A program made the position numbers and the translations under genes. This document shows, in pieces, positions 29,818-40,758 of a stretch of 64,000 nt of DNA. Origin of the DNA: Epichloe hybrida (lineage: Eukaryota > Ascomycota > Sordariomycetes > Hypocreales > Clavicipitaceae). The stretch covers positions 124,001 to 188,000 of the forward strand of contig JAFEKR010000056.1 in assembly GCA_019022495.1 (NCBI GenBank), in the 5' to 3' direction. The notes below the pieces were generated by a model, which was given only the letters and a program-made list of their open reading frames with translations, did not search any database and was not told the DNA's origin. Every line of letters starts with the position of its first letter. Positions within the stretch are counted from its first letter, which is position 1.

Positions 29818-30714
29818 GTTGGTGAATGTTTCGAGATGATGGAAGGATGGGAATGGACGCAGGTGTTGACCTGTTCCATTGTCCAAAAATGAGAAGGGAG
29901 AGGAGGGCTCGTTTTTATGCTTCCTGGGATTTCCATCCGGTGAAATTAAAGGCCAAACCGTTTGCGCGAGGGGACAGAACGGAAGTTGATCAAACGGAGG
30001 GCATCCCCCACCCCCTCCCTCCCTATGCCTTGAATGCGAGGCTGCCACGAGCCTGCGCATCGCCGCTCTCAATGCACCTTGACCCAACTGAGTGAGATGA
30101 GTGATTGTGCATAAATGGATGCATCTTCGCTCTGTTACTTTTTTCTTTTCTTTTCTTTTCTTGATTTGAGACGAGGAAATAAGCACGGTGGAAACATGAA
30201 TTTGCCATGGCAACGGCATTATGATGGATGCATCACGAGTCATTACTTGTCCAACACACGATTCAATTCTCCTTCTTTCTCTCACGGCTCCTCAAACGCC
30301 CGCCCTTCCGAGACAAGGATTTCCTCCCGGGCCATCCAGCCTATCCAGCCTATCCAGCACAGAGCCCCGGGACCAAACAAGAGCACCGCAAACAGCGTCA
30401 AGTTTCCCTATTCGTGGCTGATTGCGAGACCTCGGCACTGAGGGCAAAGAGGGTCTTTGCCCTCGTTGTATGTATAGCCTCGTGGATAGCCTAGATAGCT
30501 GAGTCTATCATCATCATCGCTTTCCACACCGTTCACATAGCTTATGCCCACATCACCATGCCGAGCCTCCGCCACGCCACCTCGGTGCAGTGTGGGAGGG
30601 AATTTACACAGAAACAGACACAGACACAGGCCCATTTGCCTCGTATGTACAGTACCTTTTCATCACCTGGTTAAAAACAGTATGCTTCGTTTCTCATGCC
30701 CATGTACTCGCCCA
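29818..30714. other. Intergenic region upstream of GH16, downstream of TauD
   Basis: About 900 bp between two genes on the minus strand. It contains a (TTTTC) microsatellite at about 30127-30152 and short direct repeats (CCTATCCAG) at about 30338-30357. The open frames are shadows or short and lack family resemblance. Confidence 0.5.
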
Positions 30715-32097
30715 TTACTTGCTGGCCTCGTAGGGCGTTTCGTAAGGAACCTCGGCCTGGGGGGTGATGCGCGCCAGATGGCGACGCTGGCCGTCCTCCC
30801 AGTCCACCAAGGCTGTGTGCTGAGTCACTCTGTTGTCCCAGATGACTACGGTGCCCTCCTCCCACTTGACTCTTGCCTGGAAGTCGGCGCCATATGCCAG
30901 GTGGTCGTACAGGAACTTGAGAATCGCATCCGACTCCTCCTTCTTCATGCCCACAATCTCGCGGGTGACTGGGTTGGATCCGTTAGCTTTAGCCTTGGGC
31001 TTGAAGCTCTCCTGTTCGCAGGGGAGGAAAGGGGGGGGAGGGGAGGGGAGAATGATGAAATTTTGACCCGAAGCAAGAGGTGACGCAAAGCAAAAGGGAC
31101 TCCTCACTCACACTGGGGATTGACGTAGAGGGCCTTCTCGCCGGTGGCAGGGTGGGTGCGGACAATGGGGTGGTCGTTGACGACGGGCTCTCTCCGCTTG
31201 ATGCTATTCCGGGCAGCGGCGGCGTTGACCTGCTCGACACCCGAGTGCGTCGCGCGCAGACCGTGCAGGCGCTCGCGGAAGAGGGGGCTCAGGCGCCTGT
31301 AGGCCTGCACGGCGTCGACGAACAAGGTGTCGCCGCCCGTCTCGGGCTTGTTGAGGATGTACAGGAAGGTGGTGCCGGGAGGCTGCTGCTCGTACGAGAC
31401 GTCCGAGTGCCAAGCCACGGAGCTGGTGCGCGCCTGGAAGAACTCGGCGGCGCCCTTGTCGCCCTCGCCGCGGTGGACGAGGTGAATCTCGGGGAAGCCC
31501 TCGGGGGCTCCCGAGGTAGGGTGGATGTGGTGGCGGCCAAAGTACGAGCCGTACGTGAGGGCGTCGGGGATGGAGAGACGGGCGAAATCTTGGTCCCGGA
31601 AGGCCACGACCTTGCGCTTGGCGACAAAGTGCGCCAGCTCGTCTTTGCCCGCACCCGTGAGGGACGAGAGCTGGATGCCCGAGACTTCGGAGCCGATGGT
31701 GGGCGTGAGTTGCGTGACGCTCACGCCCTCGGGCAGCAAGTTGGGATATGTCGTGTCGGCATCACAGCCGTGCTCGTAGTGCCGGAATGTCTCGAGAGGT
31801 CCGAACTTCTCCGCCGGGTTCCAGGTAGGGAGATAGTGAGGATACTGGCCGACGGGGGAAAACATGGTCAGGACTCAAGACCCAGGACCCAGGACTCGGG
31901 ACTCGGGACTCAATTTGATACATGTAAATGGGCTTCCGCTGCCTCACCTTTGCTCCGTTGCCGCCAACCTTGCCAGTCTCGACGTCCTTGTTCACGTCGT
32001 AAGGGTCAATCTCCTTGTAGTTGCCAAAGTCGAGTTTGACAGTTGAGCGAGGCTGTGCCTGTTCCACGGTGGTAGTTGCCACTGCCGAGAGTGCCAT
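30715..32097 (-). CDS. TauD/TfdA-family Fe(II)/2-oxoglutarate dioxygenase (JLP1-like)
   Basis: Three exons: 32097-31948, 31844 to about 31114, and about 31006-30715, giving roughly 390 residues. Intron 1 (103 bp) is clear (GTGAGG...GCCAG, phase 0). The second junction is ambiguous between CA|GTGTGA and CAGT|GTGAGT donors and two acceptors near 31006-31012. The fold is the TauD jelly roll. The iron triad is His and Asp of AWHSDVSYEQ plus the distal His of VTQHTALVD, and the 2-oxoglutarate-binding Arg lies in QRRHLARIT. Relatives hydroxylate sulfonates such as taurine, or sulfate esters, to release sulfite or sulfate. Sulfur assimilation under starvation is therefore the likely role, although some relatives use other substrates. 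No targeting signal is seen. Confidence 0.87.
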
Positions 32098-33496
32098 GGC
32101 GTGTTTTTCTTCTCTATCGCCCTTGTTACACAGGGGTTAAAAAAAGGGGGGCAAAAGAGGAACAAAACAAAAATGAGATGTTCAGTGTTTGTCAATGGCT
32201 TTGCTTGTTTATTCTTTCTGCCTCGCAAGCTGCTGCGCACGAGGCCAAAGTCAAAGGAGCGGCTCCCGGTTTCTTTTATACTCGGCTTGCATTTCGGATA
32301 CCGAGTTTGGCAGTAATTGCGCAATCGTTCCCCCCTCCCCATTCTGGAACAAGATGTCACTAGAGTTTGGAAAGAGTCGCGAGTTCGAGCGCCTCGAGCG
32401 AGGTTCCTCCTTAACATATCCACGTGCATCCGCCGGATGTGGAGCGATAGTACAGTACCCGGAGTCTGGTTAGTAAGCCATTGACGTGATGTGATGATGA
32501 TGGGTGCCGATCACGTCACTCACTTCACACCCACTTCTTTCCAAACTGGTGCTCGTACTGCCTCGGTACAGCGCGGAACTGGCTGAGCACGCAATTTCCA
32601 AGTGGCAACGCATATTCGCTCGTGTTGCCGCGATTCGTCATGATGCCGACCCTGTGTCATTGACAAATCGGCCATGCGCCGACGAAGAGGACCGACCGTC
32701 AGTCAACATCGAGAAGTCCCTGGACATGGCATATTCAGGATTTGCCGGACATCAGCATTCAGTCCACTTTGAGCGTGTCAAGAGGGCACCCCTGGGCCAT
32801 GAGAATCTTGCCAACGAGCAGCCAGCCCCCCTCTCCCAGACGCACCCGCAGTCGGTTGCAGTGATACAGCCCCTCTGTGTCAAGGTTCCGGAATCCTCGG
32901 CTGGCCGTGGCCGGAAATCCCCGAGATGAAACTGTTCCAGCAGATGGGCCGTGTACGTACGATCCATCTCCCCCGCCATCAGGGATTCTCGCATGCCCAT
33001 CAGCCGCTGTCCTCGAGCGAACAGTGGTGTGGACAAGTCTGGTGACGAGTTGCACGTACGGAACCGTTTTGCGTCAAAGGCGTCCGAGATATTGCCACGC
33101 TTCATGTGCAATGATGCAAACGATGTTGTCATGGTGATTTATTTTAGGCTTTATCCAAAGACCTCGAATTACTTATTGAGAATCTGCATCAATAAATAAA
33201 GAAAGGTTGAGAAGGTGATGGATGCTATGAGGCTGCGATATACTCAACAACTTCACAAAGGCAACGCCTCTGGCTTCGCGGTGACAAGACTCCTGTTTTG
33301 GCCTGTGGCAATCATGTTGCCCTTTGAGTTCGCCATTCATGCATACTCTGCTCGAACTCAAGGGCACGAAAAGCTAAGAAAGGCCTCACTTCGCACGTGA
33401 TGTATATTGTCGTAATTTGTTAAACCTCGTACATATACTACGGTACATGTTGTGAAATATCTCATCCATGGCCATGCCATTCAAACCGACAACTTT
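32098..33496. other. Intergenic region, no supported gene
   Basis: 1.4 kb between two genes on the minus strand. Open frames at 32504-32929 (+) and 32752-33132 (-) overlap each other and neither shows a family motif. The second is the more protein-like but remains uncalled. Poly-purine and poly-A runs occur at 32140-32170. Confidence 0.4.
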
Positions 33497-35289
33497 CTAT
33501 CCTCGCAAAGAGGCCGCATCAGTCTCGGTTTCGGGATCCGAATCCTTTGCCAGCGTCTGCCTGTTGTCAAGCTTAGGATTCCGCAGCAAGATTCCAAACG
33601 CGATGAGAGGAACACAGAGGCAGACTCCGGTGATGGTGAGCAGTTTCTGGACGGATTGATACGACTGAATCATGCCTGTGCGCTCAGGCGTACCGACAGG
33701 ATACTTTGTATACGTCTCGAGCGGGTCTAGGTACATGGTCGCTCCCAGAGTTGAGTTTATGGGGTTCAGTTCGTCGTTGAGTTTCCCCGGCAGCACCTGA
33801 CTCCAGATTGCGCCCGAGACGGTGTTGCCGAGGGCTGAGCCGATATTGTACGTCGCCAGGAAGATGCCTGTGATGACGGCCAAATGCTCGTGCTTGATAT
33901 TGACCTGCAACGAGGCCTGCGCAGTATAAGGCACCATGCCGCCAGCGACTCCGAGAAGAACCTGGGCACCGATTACACCGGCTTGAGCTGAACCATCGGT
34001 GGAGCCACGGAAGTGAATCAAGAGTCCGAAAGCTATCGTGTACAGCAGCGTTCCGGCAACAACAAAGATCCTCAGCCGCTTGACTCTATACACCACCAAG
34101 CCGAGAAGCGGTCCAACTATTACGCTGGTAAAACTGTACAGAGACTGGATGCGAGTGGCGGATTTGACAGAAAAGTCAAAGGCGACGAGCAGGACTGTGT
34201 AGAGAAAGTCGCTCTGCATGGTGAAGGCAAAGTTGAGAAAGATTGCAATGCCCATGGGTGCCCACACTCCGCGATCCTTCATGTCCATGAATGGGATGAG
34301 AGGATGTGGTGCCCTCAGCTCCCAGAGGACGAATGCAGGAATGCAGAGAACGCCCATGACAAGAGGCGCAATGATGTGAGCCTCTCCCCACTTGGCACTC
34401 TCGCCATCAGCGATGGTGAACGGAACCAGAATCAGGTCAAGCACCGCGATAATGAGAACAATGCCGATGACGTCCAAGAGCCAGAACAACTCCAGAGCCA
34501 GGTTTCGAAATCCAAGCTGCCCGAACGCAGACGCATAATCCCCGAGCAGGCCTTGGCGTTTGGCGCGGCGGGATGCCACCACCAAGGAGCCGATCAGCGG
34601 CAGGGCACAGACAGGCATGATGATAGCCCACATTGCGATGCCCCATTTCCAGCCAGGGCCCTGAAGTACAGCTTCCGAGATATCCCCGGAAACCCAGGTG
34701 TTGATGATGAAAGGCAGAGCTGGAACATAGCTGAAGAAGAGACGGGCCCGAGTAGACGTTATGTCGGCTATGATGACTTCAACAAGCAGAAGCAGCATCG
34801 TGTAACCAATCTGGTATATGACGGCGCCGCCAGAAAAGACGTCGACATTGTCGGCCACTGCCTCGACAATGGTACCAACGACATAGAAGACGACAGATAC
34901 GCAGATGAGTTCCACGCGACCAACACATCGGCAATCTTGGCGGCGGTAGGTTGAGCTCCGACGGATATGGCAGATCGCAGGACATTGACCGTGGCCGAGA
35001 GAGAATGTTGGCTGAAGGAGCTGGTCGCGCTTGGCTGGTAGGCATATCGAAGCGTGCCATCCAGACCATAGACGTAGGCCATGAGGAAGACGCCAAAGAA
35101 GATGAAGACTCGGTCGAGATTGGTGATGACGGAGGAGACGGCCTCGACGCGTACAACACCGGGTGATCTGATGTCTCTGACAGCGTCGGCGGCAGTCACT
35201 GGTGATGGGCTTTCTCTCGAATGACCAGCCCGCGCACTATAGTCGTGCGGCTGAGGTGTCGTTTTTTCCGCTTCGATTGATTGACCCAT
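33497..35289 (-). pseudogene. Siderophore-iron-type MFS transporter with a single-base frameshift
   Basis: The N-terminal part starts at ATG 35289. It has a cytosolic leader, then [20 protein letters not shown] and TAAKIADV, and shifts frame near 34921. The rest continues from about 34920 to TAG 33497 in the next frame with [14 protein letters not shown] onward. The total span is 1793 bases, one short of a multiple of three. The junction GATGTGTTGGTCGC lacks one T relative to the expected Asp-Val-Phe-Gly-Arg, and no intron consensus can explain the shift without removing conserved residues. The sequence resembles SIT/ARN carriers with 14 helices that import ferric siderophores; PYTAQASLQVNIKHEH is characteristic of that group. 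Everything else is intact, so this is either a very recent inactivation or a base error. Confidence 0.8.
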
Positions 35290-36149
35290 CTTGTGTAGCT
35301 GGCTGCTGGACTCCGAATTATCTCCCACGATACGTGTGTAACTAGCTTCTGGATACCGGTGATGCTGGTACACACGCTGACGTGCTGCGATCGGTGTTGT
35401 GTGTCACACTGGTTGGTGTCTCACGGTGTCTTGCTCCGCAACCGGAAGTGACTGGTGTGGGCGTCAGTCGCGGGGAGCAAAAAAGGGTCCCAAAACAATT
35501 GACACGTAAAAACGAAGTACGGATTAGATGTTGATATATCTAGATGCTGACAAAATTGGCGCTGCCTCGGGTTTTCAAAAACTACAAGGTCTTCGCAGTG
35601 AATAAAAAAAAGCCACAGACCAGTACGGATGAGCAGCCCGTAAGTGTCGATTTTATTGAAGCCATCTTCTGCGGTCGCATATAATGCCTGTATCTCGGGG
35701 AATGATATGCAAGGGGGTATTGAAAAGAGCCTTGTTTCGTTACGTTGCGTTGTGTTATTGCGTTGTGTTATTGCGTCGCGTTGTTATAGTGGGTGTGTGT
35801 ACGTTGTGTTGTGAGTCTTGTGACTCTTGTGAATGTGATGATTGGAAAGGAAATTCTACGCAGTGAGCTGCCTGCATTCGAGCGCTGGTATATTTAGCAG
35901 GGGATTAGGTGGAAAGGTACTTCCTCCGTTCTGGGACTAACGCGATATGCGCATTCAGTGACCCGTTGGCCGTCCACCACTGGACCACCAGCCAAGGTGA
36001 CAATAAAAGCCCCTGCTGAAATCAGCAGAGGACGTCAGCTGTAGGTGGGTGGGTGCCAGCTGTTCATCGAAAGTGCCTCGGAAGTGCCTCAGAAGTGAGG
36101 CTACGACATACGAAAGGACGGATTTGTAGGAAGAGGGATAAAGAACCTA
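35290..36149. other. Intergenic region, no gene seen
   Basis: About 860 bp upstream of the broken MFS gene. It has a GTGTTATTGCGTT direct repeat near 35748-35776 and otherwise nothing recognisable. Confidence 0.5.
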
Positions 36150-36950
36150 TACTCCGTACCCAAGGACATCAATCTGATCAATCTGCAATTCACCACTGCT
36201 CAAGGGCATTCTCGGAGAACCTCCGATTGCGGAAGGCCATGTGCCACTATCTTCTACCGACATCACATTTTCAGAGTGCGACGCAAGCTGGCACAAGGTC
36301 GTACGTGCCTGTGCTTTGATTTCCAGCCTGGAGCAGTTTGTTGAAGGGGATCAAGTGGTGATTGGTAGCAAAGGTGTCACTTTGAGTCGAGGACAGAAGC
36401 AATGGGTTGTAAGTCATTAGATCAGGGAATCTTTCCGTTTTGGCTCATTGATTCAATCCTCGACGAGAGCTTCCTTGCCAAAAGAGACCCGAATCCATCT
36501 TCTGTTTCCATTCAACTCTAACCGTTGGTTACAGATCCGGCTTAAGTGGTTTCCTCTACCTCTTCCGTAATTTTTCATCTGCGAACGTCCCGGCGGGTGC
36601 GATTTCTGGATTTGGAGGCCAAGACTCCCATTGATTCGCAGTTTCAGGAGACTCAGGAGACTTTGTGTGGTTTAGCAACCGTTCGGACGTTAATTTGGCA
36701 GGGTTACTTGGTCAGGCGGAACGACGCCCGGCTGCACCAGTCCCCAAAGCCCTTCTATCCTCTATACGCTATACACGGCTGGCCGAACCTCATTATGGAC
36801 CTGATTGCCGCCGCATTGGCCATAATCGTCACCGCTGTCGCCATCTCAACGAGATGGCACCTGAGTACGGGATTTGCCGGAGTCGCTCTGTACAACATTA
36901 TGACTTTGAGTAACGCATCAAAGCAGCTGTGAAGGTTTCGAGAAATATTG
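36150..36950 (+). pseudogene. Decayed ABCC-type ABC transporter relic
   Basis: Two blocks of a full-length ABCC multidrug-resistance transporter remain. Around 36188-36412 is nucleotide-binding domain 1. It has PLLKGILGEPPIAEGHV after the lost Walker A, then SLEQFVEGDQVVIGSKGVTL. The signature follows as LSRGQ instead of LSGGQ, and a stop comes soon after. Around 36546-36930 is part of transmembrane domain 2: RVRFLDLEAKTPIDSQFQET, LCGLATVRTL, YLVRRNDARLHQS and FAGVALYNIMTLSNASKQL, then a stop. In an intact gene several hundred residues separate these blocks; here only about 130 bp do. Frames also change within block one. Walker B and all of NBD2 are missing. This is a deletion-ridden pseudogene; no AT bias suggests RIP. 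Confidence 0.85.
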
Positions 36951-38357
36951 GAAACTGCGAATGCTTGTCCACTTTGAACTGAACCCCCTTCTATTTGATA
37001 GATGGCCTGTGCTCCCCGCCGAGAAATCATCAGCCTCGCGGCATTTCTCTCAAGTGGGCAGTCTCTTCTCCATCCTCGACGGACTCCCTTTCATGAAAGC
37101 TCGCGATATGGTCAAAAAAGGAGTCATTGAACATGTGAAAAAGATTTGGACCAACGAAGAAGAAGGAAGAAGAAGGCTCAGAGTCAGGATGCATCGTTAC
37201 CGCCACCTCGTACATCAATGTTGGTGATGTCGGTGCCTGTACCTCACCCTGAGAATTGCCACCAAGACTGAAGTCAACGGGCACTAACACCATAGACCAC
37301 CTCACGTGCTTCTTCGTTGGCTGTTCACTCGTTCGTTTCAACTAACTTCAGGTCAAAGCCGGAAGGAGGAGCCTGAAGCTTTTCAGAGGGAGAATGCAGG
37401 CTACCGAGCACAGTGATGGCGAAGAGAACAAGTATGGGGATTATGCCAATCCCAGCGCAACCTTCAAAGGGTTATTGCACAATAAGACATACCGTTTTTG
37501 CGGGGGGAGTAATAGTGGCCTTTTCGGGAAGAAAACGAAGGAAAGACCATCTGCTTCTCAACGACTTGTTGAGTGCCCACAAGAAAAAAACCGGGCAGGT
37601 ATCTGTCATTTTGCAAAGAATTGCTAACTACTGCGCTTCAGATAAGAATCATCTCTAAAGGCTGTGGTCACGTCGTCTAATCAAAAGGAAAGAGATGTCG
37701 AACGCAAGGCAGGCAGTATGATGAAGTGCCCGAGAGCCGAGCTCCTCATCAGCTTGCTTCCCATTTAGACCCCTCATTGAGCCAAACATGTACAACATAC
37801 TTCTGCCCCGGAAACGCCACCCGAGATGGTCTTATTTACTCCCTCGAAACCATCATGTGGCCCTCCATTTTGCACGTACCTTGCATGAAGCCGGGATTAC
37901 ACGAGCTTCGGTCCTTGCACGGCGTCAAAGAAAACTCTGCAGTGATGGTCGAAACCATGGACATGATGGGTTGCGATGTCAGCTTAGGTTGTACCAATAA
38001 AGGATTTTTCTCCGAACAAGATCCCTCCTTGTCCGGGTGCGTACTACGCAAAGACGGCTCGCTGCATACATGTTGACCATGGGCGGGCGGCGCATACCAA
38101 CCCATACGATTCCGAGTGGCTTGAGAGGCGTTTGACGCTTATTTTGACATTTGCTTCATCGAGACAGGCATCGGGTATTTCCAAGATTCGTCAGAAATAT
38201 AAAAGAAGCAGACAATCTCATCTAGAAAAATCTCTACAGCCCAGGATGCACTTGTATCTCACTTCAAGGAGGGGGATGGGCAAAAGATATCGCAAGTCAT
38301 AGAACGCTTTGTCGCCTTGTTCAAAACTTGCAAAGAACAGTCTTGGTAGATCTGAAT
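36951..38357. other. Intergenic region, no supported gene
   Basis: 1.4 kb between the ABC relic and the chitin deacetylase. The 116-codon frame at 37726-38076 contains several cysteines but no signal peptide and no match I recognise. Some of this stretch may be further decayed transporter sequence that I cannot align by eye. Confidence 0.4.
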
Positions 38358-39516
38358 ATGAAGTTGTCAATCGTCTTACTCGCTTTGTTTCCCACGGCAA
38401 ATTGTGTGCATCTCCAACTTCTGCGCCATGGAACAACAATACAGGAGACCCCCTTTTCACACGACCTCTTACGGCGTCTAGGCCCGCGATGCGGTGCAAA
38501 CAGCGGAGGCGCAACATGTGCAACGGGCTATTGCTGCTCCAAACAAGGGTATGTTGTCCCTCAACCACGTTTCCACCTGATGTTTGTTCTTGCTAAGGAT
38601 GGCTTCAATCAGTTGGTGCGGCAAGGGGTTTGAGTTCTGCTCCTCTCCGGCATGCCAAGTCGACTACAGCGACAGCTGTGATGGCAACATTCGACCCAAA
38701 GGACCTAATACAGCCGACATTGACCGACCAAAGACGGGCGAAATCCCGTACGGAAAGGGCATCTATCATTGCGAACAGTATGGCGTCGTTGCACTGACGT
38801 ACGATGACGGGCCATACTCGTACACCTCGGACTTGCTCGACTTATTGAAGGTACGTACGTCCGGCGGCAAGTTACGGTTGGAAACAATAAATCTTTCCCC
38901 CCCAAAGGCTAAGCACATTTCCCCGCAGAAATACAACGCAAGAGCAACATTCTTCATCACTGGCCGCAATCTAGGCAAAGGCGCCGTCAACGACGAGGGC
39001 CTCCCCTGGCGCAATCTCATCAAGCGCATGGTCTCTGACGGCCACCAAGTCGCCAGTCACACGTGGTCTCATCAGCGGTTGACTCAGATCAGCGATGCCC
39101 AGCTGCAGAAGCAAATCATCTACAACGAGATTGCTCTTGCCGACATCCTCGGCTACTTCCCTACCTATTTTCGACCCCCGTACTCGGCCAGCGACGACAG
39201 GGTGGACAGGCGGCTGGGGGAACTGGGCTACCACGTCACGTACTTCAACTTGGACACCGAGGGATATTTGCACAACTCTGCCGGGGCGATTCAGCAGTCA
39301 AAGAACATCTGGGACAATGGCGTGGAAGGGAAAGACGTCAAGAAGACCAAGTGGTTGGGCGTTGAGCATGACCCCGTGTACCAAGCTGTTTACAATCTGA
39401 CCGAGTACATGCTCAAGTCGATGCTCAGGAACGGCTTCAAGCCCGTTACGGTCGGAGAATGCTTGGGGGACCCCAGACGGAATTGGTACAGATCGGTGGA
39501 CGGGGGGGGACAGTGA
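38358..39516 (+). CDS. Chitin deacetylase-like protein: CBM18 plus CE4/NodB domain
   Basis: Three exons give 338 residues: 38358-38548, a 64-bp intron, 38613-38850, a 78-bp intron and 38929-39516. The second intron is a multiple of three and open, so it is easily missed. The N-terminus MKLSIVLLALFPTANC is a signal peptide. A Cys-rich chitin-binding (CBM18) module follows, rebuilt across intron 1 as CCSKQGWCGKGFEFC. The NodB deacetylase domain has motif 1 TYDDGP, metal-binding motif 2 SHTWSH and motif 3 RPPYS. ATFFITGRN and a late DTEGYL strand are also conserved. It probably converts chitin or chitooligomers to chitosan at the wall or in the medium. In fungi this activity serves wall remodelling and can mask chitin from host recognition. 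Confidence 0.92.
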
Positions 39517-39646
39517 GCTCGAGCGCCTCTGTTGAAAAGCCAAGGCCACATTCCACGCCAGCGGTGCACTGTTGCGGCTGAGACGAAGCACGGAGAGGGA
39601 TGAAACTGCTCTATTGCATCCAGTATCAAATCAAAGAAATGCCCTG

Positions 39647-39678
<32 letters not shown>

Positions 39679-40758
39679 AGTGTTTTGCGCATGTCTGGGA
39701 AAGCAGGAAGAAGCAGCGAGTCGCTGATGTCGGCCTTGAAAACAAAAGACCGACAGCTGTCAGCGACTGATAGTTTCAACCAGACAACAAATCGGCCAGC
39801 CAACACAATCTGACGAGAGACTCGGTCTCGTCAGTCATTTGCGAAGGGTCGGTCCGACAACTTGTATGCGCCGCCCGACGACATGAACCACCAGATATGC
39901 CGACGAGGGAGACACGATACGTAACACCGCACAGCTTGGTGGAACACTGCGACTTGCGCATACGAGCACATGCACACGAGATGATGCCGATACGTACTTG
40001 TCCCGTCGTCGGGACGTAAATCTGCATATACTTCTCATCCATGCGGATTCTCGATGACACACATGCCGTCGGGGAGAAGTCGTCGCCTCGTATCCGGCCG
40101 GGAACGAGACGTATCCCAATCCGGTCGATTCCGCATATGTTGAACTACGCCAAGTCCGTACGGAGCACACGCAATACGAATCAGCCAGTGCGACCACCCG
40201 CCGGTGAATCTCCCACGACTTCACCTTTCCTTGTCTCTCCACATCAGAAACTTCCCATCCTGTCGTGAGGCCGTAAAGGGGCCTTGCAGGGGCACCCCGT
40301 CCCCAGCAGCCCGAGCAAGGACTTTTTACACGCACGGTCTACCCAGCAAGGCGCGGCACAAGGAGCACAAGGGCGAGCTCACCACAGTACAGGTCCAAGT
40401 CCAAGTCCAAGTCGGACCAAGACTTTCCTTTGACGGCAAGGGCCCGCCACCACCGGCGATGCCACCAGGACGAAGGGTGCTGCTGGTTTCGCTCCCGCCT
40501 CCCGCCGCTTTGTAGTATGGCCTGGGCCTGGAGGTAAAGAGCTTCGGGAACCATGTTTGTCCTGCATGATGCGCCGTTTGGTGTATTCAAAAAGTTTATA
40601 CATGGGTTGGGCGAAAATGTTGTATAGCGTAGGACGGGACCCTGATTTACAATCATATCCTTTTACTGCCGTGACGGGTAATCGCGTTTGATATCACATC
40701 AAATCGACGTGCTATGCTTTTTGTTTTCCTCAAGTCCAGAGCAGACTAGTTGGAAGGC
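39517..40758. other. Convergent intergenic region
   Basis: 1.2 kb between the convergent CE4 and SDR genes. It contains an (ATC)10 microsatellite at 39648-39677 and (GTCCAA)3 at 40393-40413. Open frames on both strands lack motifs. Confidence 0.5.
39648..39677. repeat. (ATC)10 trinucleotide microsatellite
   Basis: Ten uninterrupted ATC units downstream of the chitin deacetylase gene, outside any supported coding sequence. Confidence 0.95.

Noticed and set aside
31080..32039. 319-codon plus-strand frame
   Set aside because: Antisense to the TauD-type dioxygenase, whose iron-binding motifs prove the minus strand is coding.
32752..33132. 126-codon minus-strand frame with several Cys/Arg
   Set aside because: Somewhat protein-like, but it overlaps an opposing frame and I recognise no family. 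Left uncalled for lack of evidence.
37726..38076. Cys-containing 116-codon frame as a small secreted protein
   Set aside because: No signal peptide and no family resemblance; lies in decayed intergenic sequence.
38549..38612. Apparent frameshift in the chitin deacetylase at the CBM18 module
   Set aside because: A normal GTATGT...AATCAG intron joins GG to T and restores CCSKQGWCG exactly.
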